Positions 46,801-58,088 of a stretch of 64,000 nt of DNA are shown here, in pieces. The stretch is from Pristionchus mayeri. Lineage: Eukaryota > Nematoda > Chromadorea > Rhabditida > Neodiplogasteridae. The translations under genes were made by a program, and so were the position numbers. Each line of letters begins with the position of its first letter. Within the stretch, counting starts at the first letter, position 1. The stretch covers positions 33,031,541-33,095,540 of the forward strand of contig BTRK01000004.1 in the NCBI GenBank assembly GCA_036245805.1, given 5' to 3'. The notes below the pieces were generated by a model that was not told the DNA's origin, made no database searches, and saw only the letters and a program-made list of their open reading frames with translations.

Positions 46801-49800
46801 CGAGGTCTCTACCAATTTTCCGACTGTGGAGGGATATAGAGCTATGTCTGCCCAAGCGAGGAATCGAACTCAGGACTCCTGTATAACGAGTGGCGCCTCA
46901 CACCATTGCGCCACGCGCGACACCTATCTAGCATGTTACACAAATAGTGCGCGACTTACATGATGCCTAAGTGATTTTGCACAAAAAAAACAGATGAAAA
47001 ACCCGCCGTAACGATTCATGGTTTAGTGGTTTAAGGCGCCGCGATTTTTTCCTATGATAGATCCCACGATTGTTCGAATTCCATTGTGTGCAAAGGGTTT
47101 TTGCCAAGCTTCGAGGATAGTATAAAAAACAATTGGCAAAAATTGTACAAGCTTGGCAAAAGTTGTTGCAGCAGCCGGGATTCGAATCCGGAACCTCAGG
47201 TTCCACCATTTGAATCTACCATAGGCCTTACCACTAGGTCATTCTTTCCAACGTTAGGGGTGGTGCTTTTTCACCCATAAGTGAAAATGCACCCTTCTAA
47301 CGTTACAATCGATGTCCTCTGTTTTAAGGCACTATGCATTTCATAGCATTGAATGATGAGTTCGAGTCTCTGTTGAAACTGTAAATTTGCTTCCGTAAAT
47401 GTGATAGGTGCTTCACTAGAAGCTTGAAAATGCGATTGTATCGGCTGTGATTCGACCCCCAACCCCTTAGAATCTACGATAGGAGGAAATGTTGACGGAT
47501 GGTTTTTCATCTGTGCATAAAAATGTGTACATTTGCCATTCTTGTTTTCAGATACTTCTCGGCTCCGGGTCTCAAATTCAAGATTCTCGATTACAGTAAT
47601 TTGGATAGGAATATGCAAATTTCTATGAGGTTTGTCATGACTTGTTCTTTTTTTCAGTGATGATTATTTTCTAACAATCTGGTTCATTTTTATAGACCCA
47701 TGCTTATATTTTTAGTTGTCTCAGTGAAAGTCCATCATCGCATAAGTTTAAATCGACGAAGCTCTCGGATGAAATGTGCAAAAGTAAGTAGTTATGATCC
47801 AACGTCATCAAAAATCCAATTTTTAGAACTCGGGGCAAGGAGAGCTGGCAGTCAAAGGTCCCAATATGATGCAGTGTAAGTGATCGCTCGACCGGCGCTT
47901 CTGCTTAAACCTCACCATATATTGTAAATGAATTTGTATTTGCATCTACGACTAGGTTACTCACGTTCTTATTGAATTAAAGTCTTAGAATTGCTATACG
48001 CTTAGCGCTTCCCATTTCTGATTGTGACAGAAGTTGTCCGAGATTGTGCAGAAGCGTCGCTCGGTCTTCCGCTATTCACACCTTGTTCTAGTATTCGACT
48101 ATTGCAGTACCGACATTCAAGAAGCGGCGAAATATGCGATGGAAATGTTGGTGGCCGATTTGAGGAAGAGAATGGAGAGGAGTGTGACGGGAGAATATTG
48201 CAATATGAATTCGATCATAGTAAGTACTTTGAAGAAGTTACTCCTTGAAACGTTTTTGAATTGGAAGATTTTAGGTATATTTGTTCTTAGCTAAGTGATT
48301 AATCGTTGTTAAAATCCTTTAATTTCTTCCTCTTCAGATTATTCTCTCTGGAATGGAGCAAGTGGACAAGGTGTATTCATATATCCAGAAACTGCCCTGT
48401 AAAATGCTCAATGGCAAGCCCGCGTTTAACGTCGTTAGGTGGGTATCATTTATTTTCCCGATTTCCAGAGATGCTTTATTATATTTCGCGTGTTTGTGCG
48501 CATGGAGAATATCCCACCAAGTTATCTTACTATCTTCAGTTATCTTCTTGTTAGAACAACCTTTTAGAATGACCTCTCTCGTGAAAGACGACTCATCCAT
48601 CATAGCCGAATGCGATATCATGGGAAGCTGGGGTGGATATCTCGGACGAGTTGTGAGTTGGGGGCAATAATTCACTGATTAATCCCTCCACCCCCCTCCC
48701 CGTCATTTAGGAGAAACCGTACTAAAATTAATCAACGGAGACCCATTTCTTGCATCGCCTTAACGATAATTCTTGGGAACTCCAGGAAATATGTGAATGA
48801 AAGAACTGTTCCAGGTCATCACTACATCTGCAGTCGCGAGCGGTCTCACCGTCCCGAATGCGGAATACGTCATCGACTGTGGCCAGCAGAAGATTCCTTC
48901 AGAGTACACCATGGATGGACTGAGGAATCTGGAGACGATTCCGATCGATGATTTGATGATCGAACAGAGAGCGGGTACGGTATTCCTATTTCATAAATGC
49001 TCTTATCACTTGCAAGAGCTGATGCTTTATGCCGATGAAGCATGCATCTTACTTTTAGAATTTATATGAATGTTAATCAGGTCGCACGGGTCGCGATACG
49101 TATGGAGAGTATTTCCTACCGTATCCAATGGAGAAAGTGGAAGAAATGATGAAGAAAAGTCAGAGGGAACTCATGCTCAATCGGGAGTTCGATGAGGTAA
49201 GCAATTTATTACCTTACTGAGTTGCGATATCGCCGAACTCATTTAATCTGATATCCACATAAAAGGGGAGAAGGCTGATTCTGTGTGATAAAGATACGAG
49301 TGAGTTCATGAACAAATGATTCCTTTGCAGCGTCATCTCCTGTACAAGAAGCTGTACAAACTGAGACTACTCTATGAGCCTCCCGAGCGATTGACAAGGG
49401 AACTGTTGACCAGTATGGAGATTCGTGTAAGTCTGATCAGTTTACCTTTCTTTCTTGTGTTGGGAGCGGTGTTAGTTCGGTGGCGAACAATTGCTGATTC
49501 CCCTTCACTTGATCTCCTAGTTTCATGCTCAGCCTGTTTGATCAATTTTCCCTGTAGATGCAAGTCGGAATAATATTTCAGGGACTCTACAACGAGGCAG
49601 ATGGAATCACGAAAGATGTCATCCTCTTGAATTCGCTGCTCAATTTTCTCTCTCCTGAGCTCGCCAGATTGGTCATCCAGGGTGAGGATACTCTTTTGTT
49701 TTGTGGGTTATGCTTCCGTACTGAACCGTGACCATCTAAATAGTTCACTTTGAAACACTCCTTTCAGGGGTTCGTCTCGGAATCTCTGAGCACATCATCT

Positions 49801-52800
49801 ATCTCGTTGCTCACTCGATCAGCAGAATCAAAGTAAGTGAAAACAGATTATATTCTCTTCTTATCGTTTCTTGTTTAGTACATAGTATCTGAATTATGAG
49901 ACTTGAGCGGATATTAAATAATCCGTAGGGATTCCAGAACAATCAACTCTTGCATCTGAAGATGCACAATGCTGCTCCATAGTAATAGTGGTTTAGAAAT
50001 TCAAAACTACAGCCATGGGAAAAACACACCCTTCATTTTATTTAATAAATAACTATTTAGTTCTGCCAAACCGGTTCGGCCGCTCGAGGAAAGTACAACG
50101 GACCTTCGGATACCAAATCTGTTCTCGATATGTAATATTTTCAAGGAATATTAATATCTTTGTTCTGTTTTGGACGAGATCTTTTTTGCACAATTTCCTT
50201 GCTATCTTTATTTTGTTAACTAAAGTTGTTTCCAGATACTGCGAGGCTATGGATAGTATGCCGAGAGAGATGGAGGAAAAGGGCTTCAAATTCCCCGATA
50301 AGTATGCGGGAGCAGGAGACTCGATCGCTCTGGCTGATCTCCTCGTGAGGTGAGAACTATTGATTAGTAGGTCACTAGGTGTTCCTGCACTATTTTAACC
50401 AAAATCATCAGTAATCAGCAATTAAACATGCGAAACTTGGTTGATCGCCCTTCCTCTTGCAGTTTCTTCCATACCGTCCGTGGTGAATTCAATCGAGCGA
50501 CTCTCGATAATTTCGATAATATTTCACCCACGAATTTCTGGAGTGGACGAAGAAACTCGAGTGCAAGCAACATCAGTCTTTCGGAGCTCTACGCGAGTTT
50601 GGTTAGAGATGAAGGTGAGGGAAATTGAGAGATATGGTCTGATGGTTTTCTTTTCGCTCACTCTTTTTTCGGTGAGGTAGGACGTGAGAGTATTGAAGAA
50701 CATTGCTCGGAATTCCTCTTGTTTGATCGATTTCCCCCCGTTGTATTCGCTCAAATACCTACTCGAAATAATCCGAGTTGAACACGCAAGTGTACTTCTC
50801 CTATCGTTGAGGTCGCGATGCGGTTGAACGCTACGCGTCTCAAATCAATGCTGCACTATCCGGATCCGGCATTCTTCCATTCGCGGAACGAAGTGAATTC
50901 GGCTTCATCGCTACCTTCAATCGACACATGATTGATGGATGCTATTGCCTCGATCAGGAAGGAAGAGCACTCCTCTCGGGTGAGACTCATTGAGCAAATC
51001 CGAAATCGTTTCAGCTATTTTTCAGGAGAAGGTTAGTAGGGAAATAAGAATTATGTTCTTTCTAAGAAAAATTTCTTTGGGATTGTTTTTTCTCCATACT
51101 TTTCTCCAAATATTTCTCGAAATAAATTCTCCTCTCCGTTATTTCTCTTCCAAATGCCTTGTAGCTCTGCTAACAATGCATTCGAGCCGGGTGTGCGGAC
51201 TGAGAAATTCCACTGGAGGCAAGGCTGTCTATGAGATCTACCGTGGGTCCATATACCAATTGTCTTTTCTTTGAACAAATATTTGTACATAACTAATATC
51301 GAAATCTGCAATTTTAGGCATGAAGCCGATTGGAAAGGCAGTGGAATCGCTTTATCCGGAGTCGAACCACACCCAGCTGATAAGGAGAAACGTGAATATC
51401 TATGGAAGATACTCGGAAATGTTCGCAAAGAAGGACGGATACTCGGGTGAGCAATGCATTTTGTTGTTATTGTTGTTTTTTGTTGTATTACACCCTGATT
51501 GTGAGTAAATAAGTCATATTAATATTGGCAGGTCTCATCGATCCCATCACCCTCAAGCAGCTCTGTTTCTTCCTAAATATTAACGGAGTGTAAGTGGGGG
51601 GATTCAAAATGTCATTTTTGTACGATTCCAGTGCGAACATCCGAGATGATCCTTCCGAGCGCTCGATCACATTCGAGCTAAACGCATCCACGAATCCGAG
51701 TGGAATGAAGATCAGTACCGTGTGTATTTACCACGCGTATCACGAGTCAGTGGATGAAGCATTACCCCCTCTGGAACATTTTCAAAAAAATTGTTCCTGA
51801 TTTCACTCATATTATAGTGTTAGAATACCCTAGACGCAAGTTTTCGAAAAATATGGGTCATAGGTCCCAAAGCTGGCTTTCAGGAATTTTCCGGTTTGGC
51901 ACCCGGCTACGCTGTATTTCAGTTCCAAGATGTGCTAGAGAGATGGAAGTGGGCTCCAAATGATCGGAAAATTATTTCCAGAAACTTTTATGTTGAAAAT
52001 ATTTTTGAAAACTCGGTTAGAAAAAAGTTATGCCCAAAATATCGTTTTTTCCTGCAGAAAACAATGTTTTTCTCTACCTAGAGGTGGCCTTGTCATGGAT
52101 TTTCTTTTCAAAAATAGTAAGTAGAAGTCAATAGGTACACAGCAAAAATACTTTCGAAAAACTCGACCATGCCTTCAATGTAGATATTTCTGTTCAAACA
52201 TGAAAAATTTGAAAAATTTGAAAATTCAATTTTTCCTAATCTCCGCCAATTCTTTCTCTGAGACTTGAATTAATGTTAATACTTCTTTTATAGCAAGAAA
52301 ATCACGCATACATTGTTTGTGGACAATTACAAGTGAGAACGGCGAAAATATTATATTCGAGGGAATGCCTTTTCCATGGTGTTCCATAATCGTTGTCATT
52401 GACTGATGAGGATGGGCAAATCCATTCAGCCCCGGGATTGGATGGCGATAAAGCAGTTAAGGAACTACATAAACACTCTCAGAGCAGCAATGCCGAAGCT
52501 AAGAGTACACAGAAGAGCAGCGGAGTCAGAAGAAGATGAGGGAGACATGATTTCCATGTGGAGGTGCAAGTGGAATACCACTTTCGCCGTTCTCACTTGT
52601 AATTGTCCACAAACAATGTATGCGTGATTTTCTTGCTATAAAAGAAGTATTAACATTAATTCAAGTCTCAGAGAAAGAATTGGCGGAGATTAGGAAAAAT
52701 TGAATTTTCATTTTTTTCAAATTTGTCATGTTTAACCAGAAATATCTGGATTGAAGGCATGGTTGAGTTTTTCGAAAATATTTTTGCTATTTACCTATTG

Positions 52801-55800
52801 ACTTCTACTTACTATTTTTGAAAAGAAAATCCATGACAAGGCCACCTCTAGGTAGAGAAAAAGATTGTTTTCTGCAGGAAAAAACGATATTTTGGGCATA
52901 ACTTTTTTCTAACCGAGTTTTCAAAAATACTTTCAACATAAAGGTTTCTGGAAATAATTTTCCGATCATTTTGAGCCCACTTCCATCTCTCTAGAACATC
53001 TGGGAACTGAAATACAGCGTAGCCGGGTGCAAAACCGGAAAATTCCTGAAAACCGGCTTTGGGACCTTTGACTGACCCATATTTTTCGAAAACTTGCGTC
53101 TAGGGTATTCTAACACTGTAATATGAGTGAAATCAGGAACAATTTTTTTTTGAAAATGTTCCCGCACACCTCCACTGACTCGTAATACACGTGTTACTGT
53201 TTTGTAGTGATAGGGCATGGACAATAAAATTTTACTAAACCACCCTGCACTTTGATCGAATGGGAACTGTTTCGCAATATTTTTTCCGGATAGAGCGCCG
53301 ATTACTGTGGTTATAAATTTCATTGCAGGACAAATCGACTTGCGCGAGCATGGATTCGGTGCCTTCTGAGCTGATGAGATGCCTCGAGATGCTGACTCAT
53401 ACTGACAATGAGGTTTGCATTTCTCGTTTATCACGGCCCATTAAAAAATTGATAGTTGTTACATATTCTAGAAGGTATTTCGAATAAAATATCTTCAGAA
53501 GATGATTACCGCCCTCGAGGATTTCATTATCAAGTGGTGGAGGGAGTGCGAGAGGACGACGGATGGGAATGCTCCTGAAGGAACTGCCCGGCCAGGATGG
53601 TTTGTTAAACAAACTTTGTTTCTACGGTTGCAATGAAATTGTTCGATCTGAAATTCAATGGCAATTACCGACCATTGGAGCGTCCATTTTAGGTACCGTT
53701 CCGAGTGGACAATATCAGCAGCCCAATCCGAGCCAGCCGGGTCGAGGCGCGGCAAGTACGCTGTCTTTCTCATTAAAACTTCCATATCCCTGTGAATTCT
53801 AGTCCTTTGATATGATGCTTCAACGAAATTATTAATAGCTTTAATTGCATTTCTAGGAGGACAAGGAAAACAGCCGATTAGAGGGCGGAATGGAAGGAAC
53901 CACGAGAGGATGGAGGATGGGAATGCTACCGAGAGAGCTGTCCGTCAAGGTTTGTGCGTTGCTACACTTCTAGGATAAGCTCCGTCCTCAATCGTTCAAT
54001 ATCACAGTGAAATTCCTAGCTGAGTTATCATTTATTTCCAGCTACTGTATAGTATTTACTAATTTTTCAGATGCCATTCCGAGTCGCCAGCCCAATTCGA
54101 GTCAGCGTGGAAGAGGAGGACGGAGTACGAGTCCATAATTTATATTTGCTGGATAATACATTACCGAGAATTATTTTGCTTTCGCTTTTTCCCCGTGAGA
54201 TTCGACACTGTGAGCCATCAATGTTAGAAAAACATTGGCCCAAAACGACGTTCCCATATTTTGATGGCGTTCTGGCCGGTAATAAGACAAAACGGGAAAA
54301 CGTGTGCGCGTTTTACTATTTCTTATGCCGCGTTACTTCTCAGGAAATGGAAGTGGAAGTGAGAATTATTTGAATTCCCGCAATTTCGTAACTCCGTTCT
54401 CCGTGAAGCTCACTACCACTTCTCACTTCCACTTCCATTTCCTGAGAAGTAACGCCACATTACTCTTCTCATTGCAGAGCCCTTCGTCGAAGGATCGAGA
54501 AGAGGGCGGAATGGAGAGACGGGAAGATCGAATGGAGGGGCGAGGGAGGAATCGAGACAGACCACTCCGCAGCAGCTCTCCGTTTCTCCCAGTACCACGA
54601 GTGTATCCGCTGCCGACGGAGACACCTTCCCCCTCATGGTCACTAACTCGGGACAGGGCAGGCGAGTATCTATTCCACAGTTATGAAGCTTTATTCGAGG
54701 AAATTTTTCGATAGCTAGGTAGATAATTTTGTGATGTGGAGTAAGCGAAAATGGGATACAAAAATGAGACAAAGTGTATGCAAAAGGAACTATTCAAAAA
54801 TACAATTTTTTTTTATTTGCTCATTTTAAATTATGCACATACATGATCAATTTTATGTCAAACGGGGACTTCTGCATAATATATAAATCCCGTTCACACA
54901 TCCTCAAAATCGTCGAAGGATCGAGAAGAGGGCGGAATGGAGAGACGGGAAGATTGAGTGGAGGGGCGAGGGAGGAATCGAGACAGACCACTCCGCAGCA
55001 GCTCTCCGTTGAGATCAATTACTACATTACTAAGGAAAAATTGGAATTAATTGTTTTCTCAACCCCGACTTTTTAACCCGCGATTTTGAGGATGTGTGAA
55101 CGGGATTTATATATTATGCAGAAGTCCCCGTTTGACATAAAATTGATCATGTATGTGCATAATTTAAAATGAGCAAATACAATTAGGATATAAACATTCA
55201 ATTCTTGAGTTTGATGCGCCTCAACTTGAGAATTTTGAAGGTTTAAAAATCGAATTTTTTCAGATATCTGCAAATTACTTTGTTTCGGCACTGAATAACT
55301 TGTCTAAACTAAAAATGTTATAAACTGATAAGGGCGTACTTGAAAGAACAGTTTGTTGTGAGAATGGTGATAGTTTAGATACGAGCATCCCACATTTCCG
55401 AACTTCAGATCAAAATTTATCAAAAATGAGTTTAAAAATTTTCATTTTTATATTTTCACAATATGGTTCTTTGAAGTATGTTGCATGTTCCGCAATAAAA
55501 TTTCAGGGAAAGGTATCTCAGAAAAAATTCCAACAATTTTTTTGTTGTCTCAAATTGGGAAAATTTATCATAAATTTTTCAATTTTCGATATTTCACTTA
55601 GCTCTTAACATAAAAGTTGTTTGAAATAATTTTCCGCTCATTTTGAGACCAAAACAACATCTCTAGCTCAATTCGGAGCTGACCTACACGATATCCATGT
55701 GTAAAACCGGGAAATTCCTAAATGCCGGCTCTGGGACCAATCGCCCACAAATTTCAGAAAATCTTATCTAGGACCAGCCGATCGCGCGCGCAATCGACTG

Positions 55801-58088
55801 GCGTGTTCCGCGATTTGTTCTAAGGCCTCGTCCTATTTCTTTCGGATGCAAAATCTAATACTGCCTTACTTTACATATCTCCCTCCCTCTCCTTCGCGCT
55901 TTCTCCCTATTTCTCTCATTCCCATTCCTCTCCCTCTCCCTCTCCCTCTCCCTCTCCCTCTCCCTCTCCCTCTCCCTCTCCCTCTCCCTCTCCCTCTCCC
56001 TCTCCCTCTCTCCCTCTCTCCTTCTCTTTCCCTCTCTGTCCCTCTCCCTCTCTCTCCTCCCCCCTCTCTTTCTCCCTCTCCCTCTCTCTTTCCCTCTCTC
56101 CCTCTTTTTCCCTCTATCTCTCCCTCTCTTTTCCTCTCCCTCTCTCCCTCTCTCTCCCTCTCCCCCCTCTCTCCGCCTCTCTCCTTCTTTTTCCCTCTTT
56201 CCCTCTTCTTCTCTTTCCCTCTCTCTCTCATTCTCTTTCCCCCTTTCTCTCTTCTTCTCTTTCCCTCTCTCTCCTTCTCTCTCTCTCCCTCTCCCCATCT
56301 TTCTCCCTCTCCCTCTCTCTTCCTCTCTCCCTCTCTATCCCTTTCTCTCCCTCTCTCCCTCTCTCTCCCTCTCTCCCACTCTATCCCTCTCTCCCTCTTT
56401 CCCTCCCTCTCCCCCTCGCTCCCTCTCTCCCTAATTCTCCTTCCCTTTATCTCTCTATCCTTCTCTTTCCCTCTCTCTCCCTCTCCTCCTCACTCTCTCC
56501 CACTCTCCATCTCTCCCTGACTCCTTCCCCGCCCTCTTTCCTACTCTCCCTCTCGTTTTCGAATTTTCTTTAACATTCTAGAAGCTTTGGAACATTTTCG
56601 AACTTTCTGGAACATTCTAAAAGCTTTGGAACATTTTCGAACTTTCTGGAACATTCTAGAAGCTTTGGAACATTTTCGAACTTTCTGGAACATTCTAGAA
56701 GCTTTGGAACATTTTCGAACTTTCGGGAACATTCTAGAAGCTTTGGAACATTTTCGAACTTTCGGGAACATTCTAGAAACTTTGGAACATTTTCGAACTT
56801 TCTGGAACATTCTAGAAGCTTTGGAACATTTTCGAACTTTCGGGAACATTCTAGAAGCTTTGGAACCTTTTCGAACTTTCTGGAACATTCTAGAAGCTTT
56901 GGAACATTTTCGAACTTTCTGGAACATTCTAAAAGCTTTGGAACATTTTCGAACTTTCTGGAACATTCTAGAAGCTTTGGAACATTTTCGAACTTTCTGG
57001 AACATTCTAGAAGCTTTGGAACATTTTCGAACTTTCTGGAACATTCTAGAAGTTTTGGAACATTTTCGAACTTTCTGGAACATTCTAGATGCTTTGACCC
57101 ATGGCTAATTATCGATTGGTATACGGTAGTTGACCCAATGCTAATTATTGATTGGTATACGGTAATGGTTCGATCATCAGTCCCTCCCCTCCCTATTTCG
57201 TAATCTCCCTATTTCGCAATCCGGACATACGGACACACAGAGCGCTTTATATATAGGTAATGATATTACTCTATCATAATCTGGTCTAGATCAGGACAAC
57301 TTTTTGCAAATTCGGGCTCACTACAGACAACTATGACAAGTACGTCTTCGATCCGACGTATGGATTCATCGAGGCCGGAAAGACCGACTTCGTGAAGGTC
57401 ACCCGCATGGTCGGGCCGGCCTGTGTCGACCGAATCGATGTCGAGTTCGCGCCTGCTCCTGAAGGAGCAACCAACCCCACGGAGGCCTTCCAGGTACTAT
57501 AGAGTATTTATACGTTTTGTAATCTCATGCTCATTCTATGCCCGTCCTCGCTACGATTGCACGCATTTCAAGTCTCATGCCTGTTACTGAGAGTAGAATG
57601 CGTTGCAACGTGGCTTCGGGACAGACCTCTTAACGTACAGTAATACTCGCTGAACACCAACGCATTTTGCAGTTAAATATTTACCGTTCCTTCGAGTATT
57701 GTCGTACGTTAAGAAGTTTACCATGACACCATTTTGCTACTCATTCTACCACACGGCCCCCGGAGCATCGACATAAGGAAAGCAAAAACGTCCGGGAGCT
57801 ATCCTGAAAATTGTCCGAGCTGTAAAAAATTATGCTGTGGAATTTGCTCGCTAAACGGAACAAAAGACTGTTCGTACCGCGCGTAACGTGACAATCAGGC
57901 ATTTCAAGTTGCAACTCAGGCTTCTCAGGCAATTCTGAATGTACTTTTTTTGAAAGGGCGCGTATTTTCCTTGATGCCTGCGGACGTTTTCATTTTATGT
58001 CCGGGGGCCGTGCTACCATCATAGTAACAATGTTTTGCAGAATGCGGAAATCCCCGGTCTCGTCTCCATCAATTGCAAAGTGGAGTAA
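43858..58088 (+). CDS. DEAH-like SF2 helicase with C-terminal MSP domain
   Basis: Roughly 30 exons. Start ATG at 43858 directly follows GTTCAG. Recognised parts: motif I in exon 44583-44666 (FIIAPTGVGKSLE), motif III near 46540 (LMLLTATLDEKE, then YFSAPGLKFKILDY at 47552), motif IV near 48090 (HLVLVFDYCSTDIQEA), motif V at 48815 (VITTSAVASGLTVPNAEYVI) and motif VI across 48974/49082 (EQRAG|RTGRD). Helical post-core exons run to ~51768. A disordered tail has repeated R/G/N/Q-rich exons (53500-54661). The MSP domain follows: LSVSPSTTSVSAADGDTFPL to TNSGQG (exon ending 54661), TTFCKFGLTTDNYDKYVFDP onward with APAPEGATNPTEAFQ (57295-57493), and NAEIPGLVSINCKVE-stop (58041-58088). The two MSP exons join in frame through a GC-AG intron. 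No clear motif II was found, and the frame around 44734-44760 is uncertain, so helicase activity is unproven. Introns carry many transposons. Confidence 0.7.
44969..45085 (+). mobile_element. Mini-Helitron-like element
   Basis: Starts TCTATACCTATATATAAAGC and ends CTAG, with a strong hairpin (CCCCCGCC-GAA-GGCGGGGG, 45054-45073) about 8 bases before the end. Flanked by A on the left and T on the right, as for Helitron insertion between A and T. 117 bp, no coding capacity. Confidence 0.6.
45110..45263 (-). mobile_element. Mini-Helitron-like element, opposite orientation
   Basis: On the minus strand it starts TCTACACCTACATATACCGT and ends CTAG followed by T, with A before it. Shares GACCGGATTGCGAAAT with the neighbour at 44969. 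No obvious terminal hairpin. Head-to-head arrangement with that neighbour. Confidence 0.5.
46147..46443. mobile_element. 297-bp MITE-like element
   Basis: Imperfect ~50-bp terminal inverted repeats: GTGACCACCTGTCCGCCTAA on the left against TTAGGCGGATCGGTGGTCAC on the right. AT-rich interior, no coding capacity. In an intron of the DEAH helicase gene. Confidence 0.65.
46840..46922 (-). repeat. tRNA-like sequence
   Basis: On the minus strand: GCGTGGCGCAATGGTGTGAGGC (A box) and GAGTTCGATTCC (B box). It resembles a tRNA D arm and T arm, but the acceptor stem does not close convincingly, so it is treated as a tRNA-derived repeat or decayed tRNA gene. Confidence 0.45.
46990..47278. mobile_element. 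Element with tRNA-like ends
   Basis: Begins ACAGATGAAAAACCCGCC. Plus-strand half: CATGGTTTAGTGGTTTAAGGCG and TTGTTCGAATTCC. Minus-strand half: AGTGGTAAGGCC and GGATTCGAATCCCGGC. TTTGCCAAGCTT and CAAGCTTGGCAAA flank the centre, so the halves are inverted. Related to 39168-39428 and 16004-16262. Confidence 0.55.
51728..53197. mobile_element. 1.5-kb foldback with coding-like spacer
   Basis: Inner arm ends 52347 and 52582 pair. The outer ends share GTATCACGAGTCAGTGGA-type sequence. Arms are ~600 bp, related to 5930-6130 and 55610-55772 (motif AACTTTTATGTTGAAA and CCGGTTT.GCACCCGGC). The ~230-base spacer contains an open reading segment (52406-52627) with ESEEDEGDMISMW. Lies in the DEAH helicase gene between exons ending ~51768 and starting 53328. 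Confidence 0.75.
54817..55181. mobile_element. Foldback unit enclosing a copied exon fragment
   Basis: Arms 54817-54912 and 55079-55181 are reverse complements (CATACATGATCAATTTTATG and complement). Between them, 54911-55013 is a near-identical copy of 54485-54586, the R/G/Q-rich linker exon of the same gene (TCGAAGGATCGAGAAGAGGG in both). Confidence 0.75.
55610..55772 (-). repeat. Solo foldback arm remnant
   Basis: Contains TAACATAAAAGTTGTTTGAA, AATTTTCCGCTCATTTTGAG and GTAAAACCGGGAAATTCCTA, matching the right arm of the 51728-53197 foldback (52930-53100) in the same order. Confidence 0.55.
55880..56560 (+). repeat. CT-rich microsatellite, (CCCTCT)n core
   Basis: A regular hexamer run (about 55928-56010) passes into irregular CTCTCCCTT-type polypyrimidine over ~600 bases. 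Long open frames on both strands here are artefacts of composition. Confidence 0.95.
56578..57095 (+). repeat. 39-bp satellite built of heat-shock elements
   Basis: About 13 units of a 39-base repeat containing TTCTGGAACATTCTAGAA, i.e. TTCnnGAAnnTTCnnGAA, the canonical HSF1 binding consensus with four phased pentamers, plus a further GAA...TTCGAA. Variants such as TTCGGGAA keep the consensus. The period is a multiple of three, so both strands stay open (13-residue EHFRTFWNILEAL repeat). Lies in the intron that splits the MSP domain. Confidence 0.9.
57629..57717. repeat. Short inverted repeat
   Basis: CTTAACGTACAGTAATACTCG on the left is near the complement of CGAGTATTGTCGTACGTTAAG on the right. 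A small hairpin element in the last intron of the helicase-MSP gene. Confidence 0.55.
57752..58012. mobile_element. 261-bp MITE with 6-bp target duplication
   Basis: Perfect 13-bp terminal inverted repeats CACGGCCCCCGGA / TCCGGGGGCCGTG, flanked on both sides by CTACCA (57746-57751 and 58013-58018). Inner sequence is partly palindromic. In the last intron of the helicase-MSP gene. Confidence 0.8.

Larger units (their letters stand above)
55775..57263 (-). mobile_element. Possible Helitron-like element carrying microsatellite and heat-shock satellite
   Basis: On the minus strand a terminus TCATTACCTATATATAAAGC starts at 57263 and continues GTCCGGATTGCGAAAT, as in the mini-Helitron at 44969. 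The interior holds the 39-bp satellite and the CT-rich tract. The other end is uncertain: near 55775-55800 there is an imperfect hairpin (CCAGTCGAT/ATCGGCTGG) next to CTAG, but the CTAG belongs to the neighbouring foldback remnant. Confidence 0.35.

Noticed and set aside
55846..56520. Long open frames on both strands over the CT-rich tract (Ser/Pro/Leu and Arg/Glu/Gly repeats)
   Set aside because: Pure by-product of polypyrimidine composition; no splice context and no conserved motif.
56541..57108. 173-180 residue frames with 13-residue repeats on both strands
   Set aside because: The 39-base period is divisible by three, so every unit stays open on both strands; better explained as a DNA-level heat-shock-element array in an intron.
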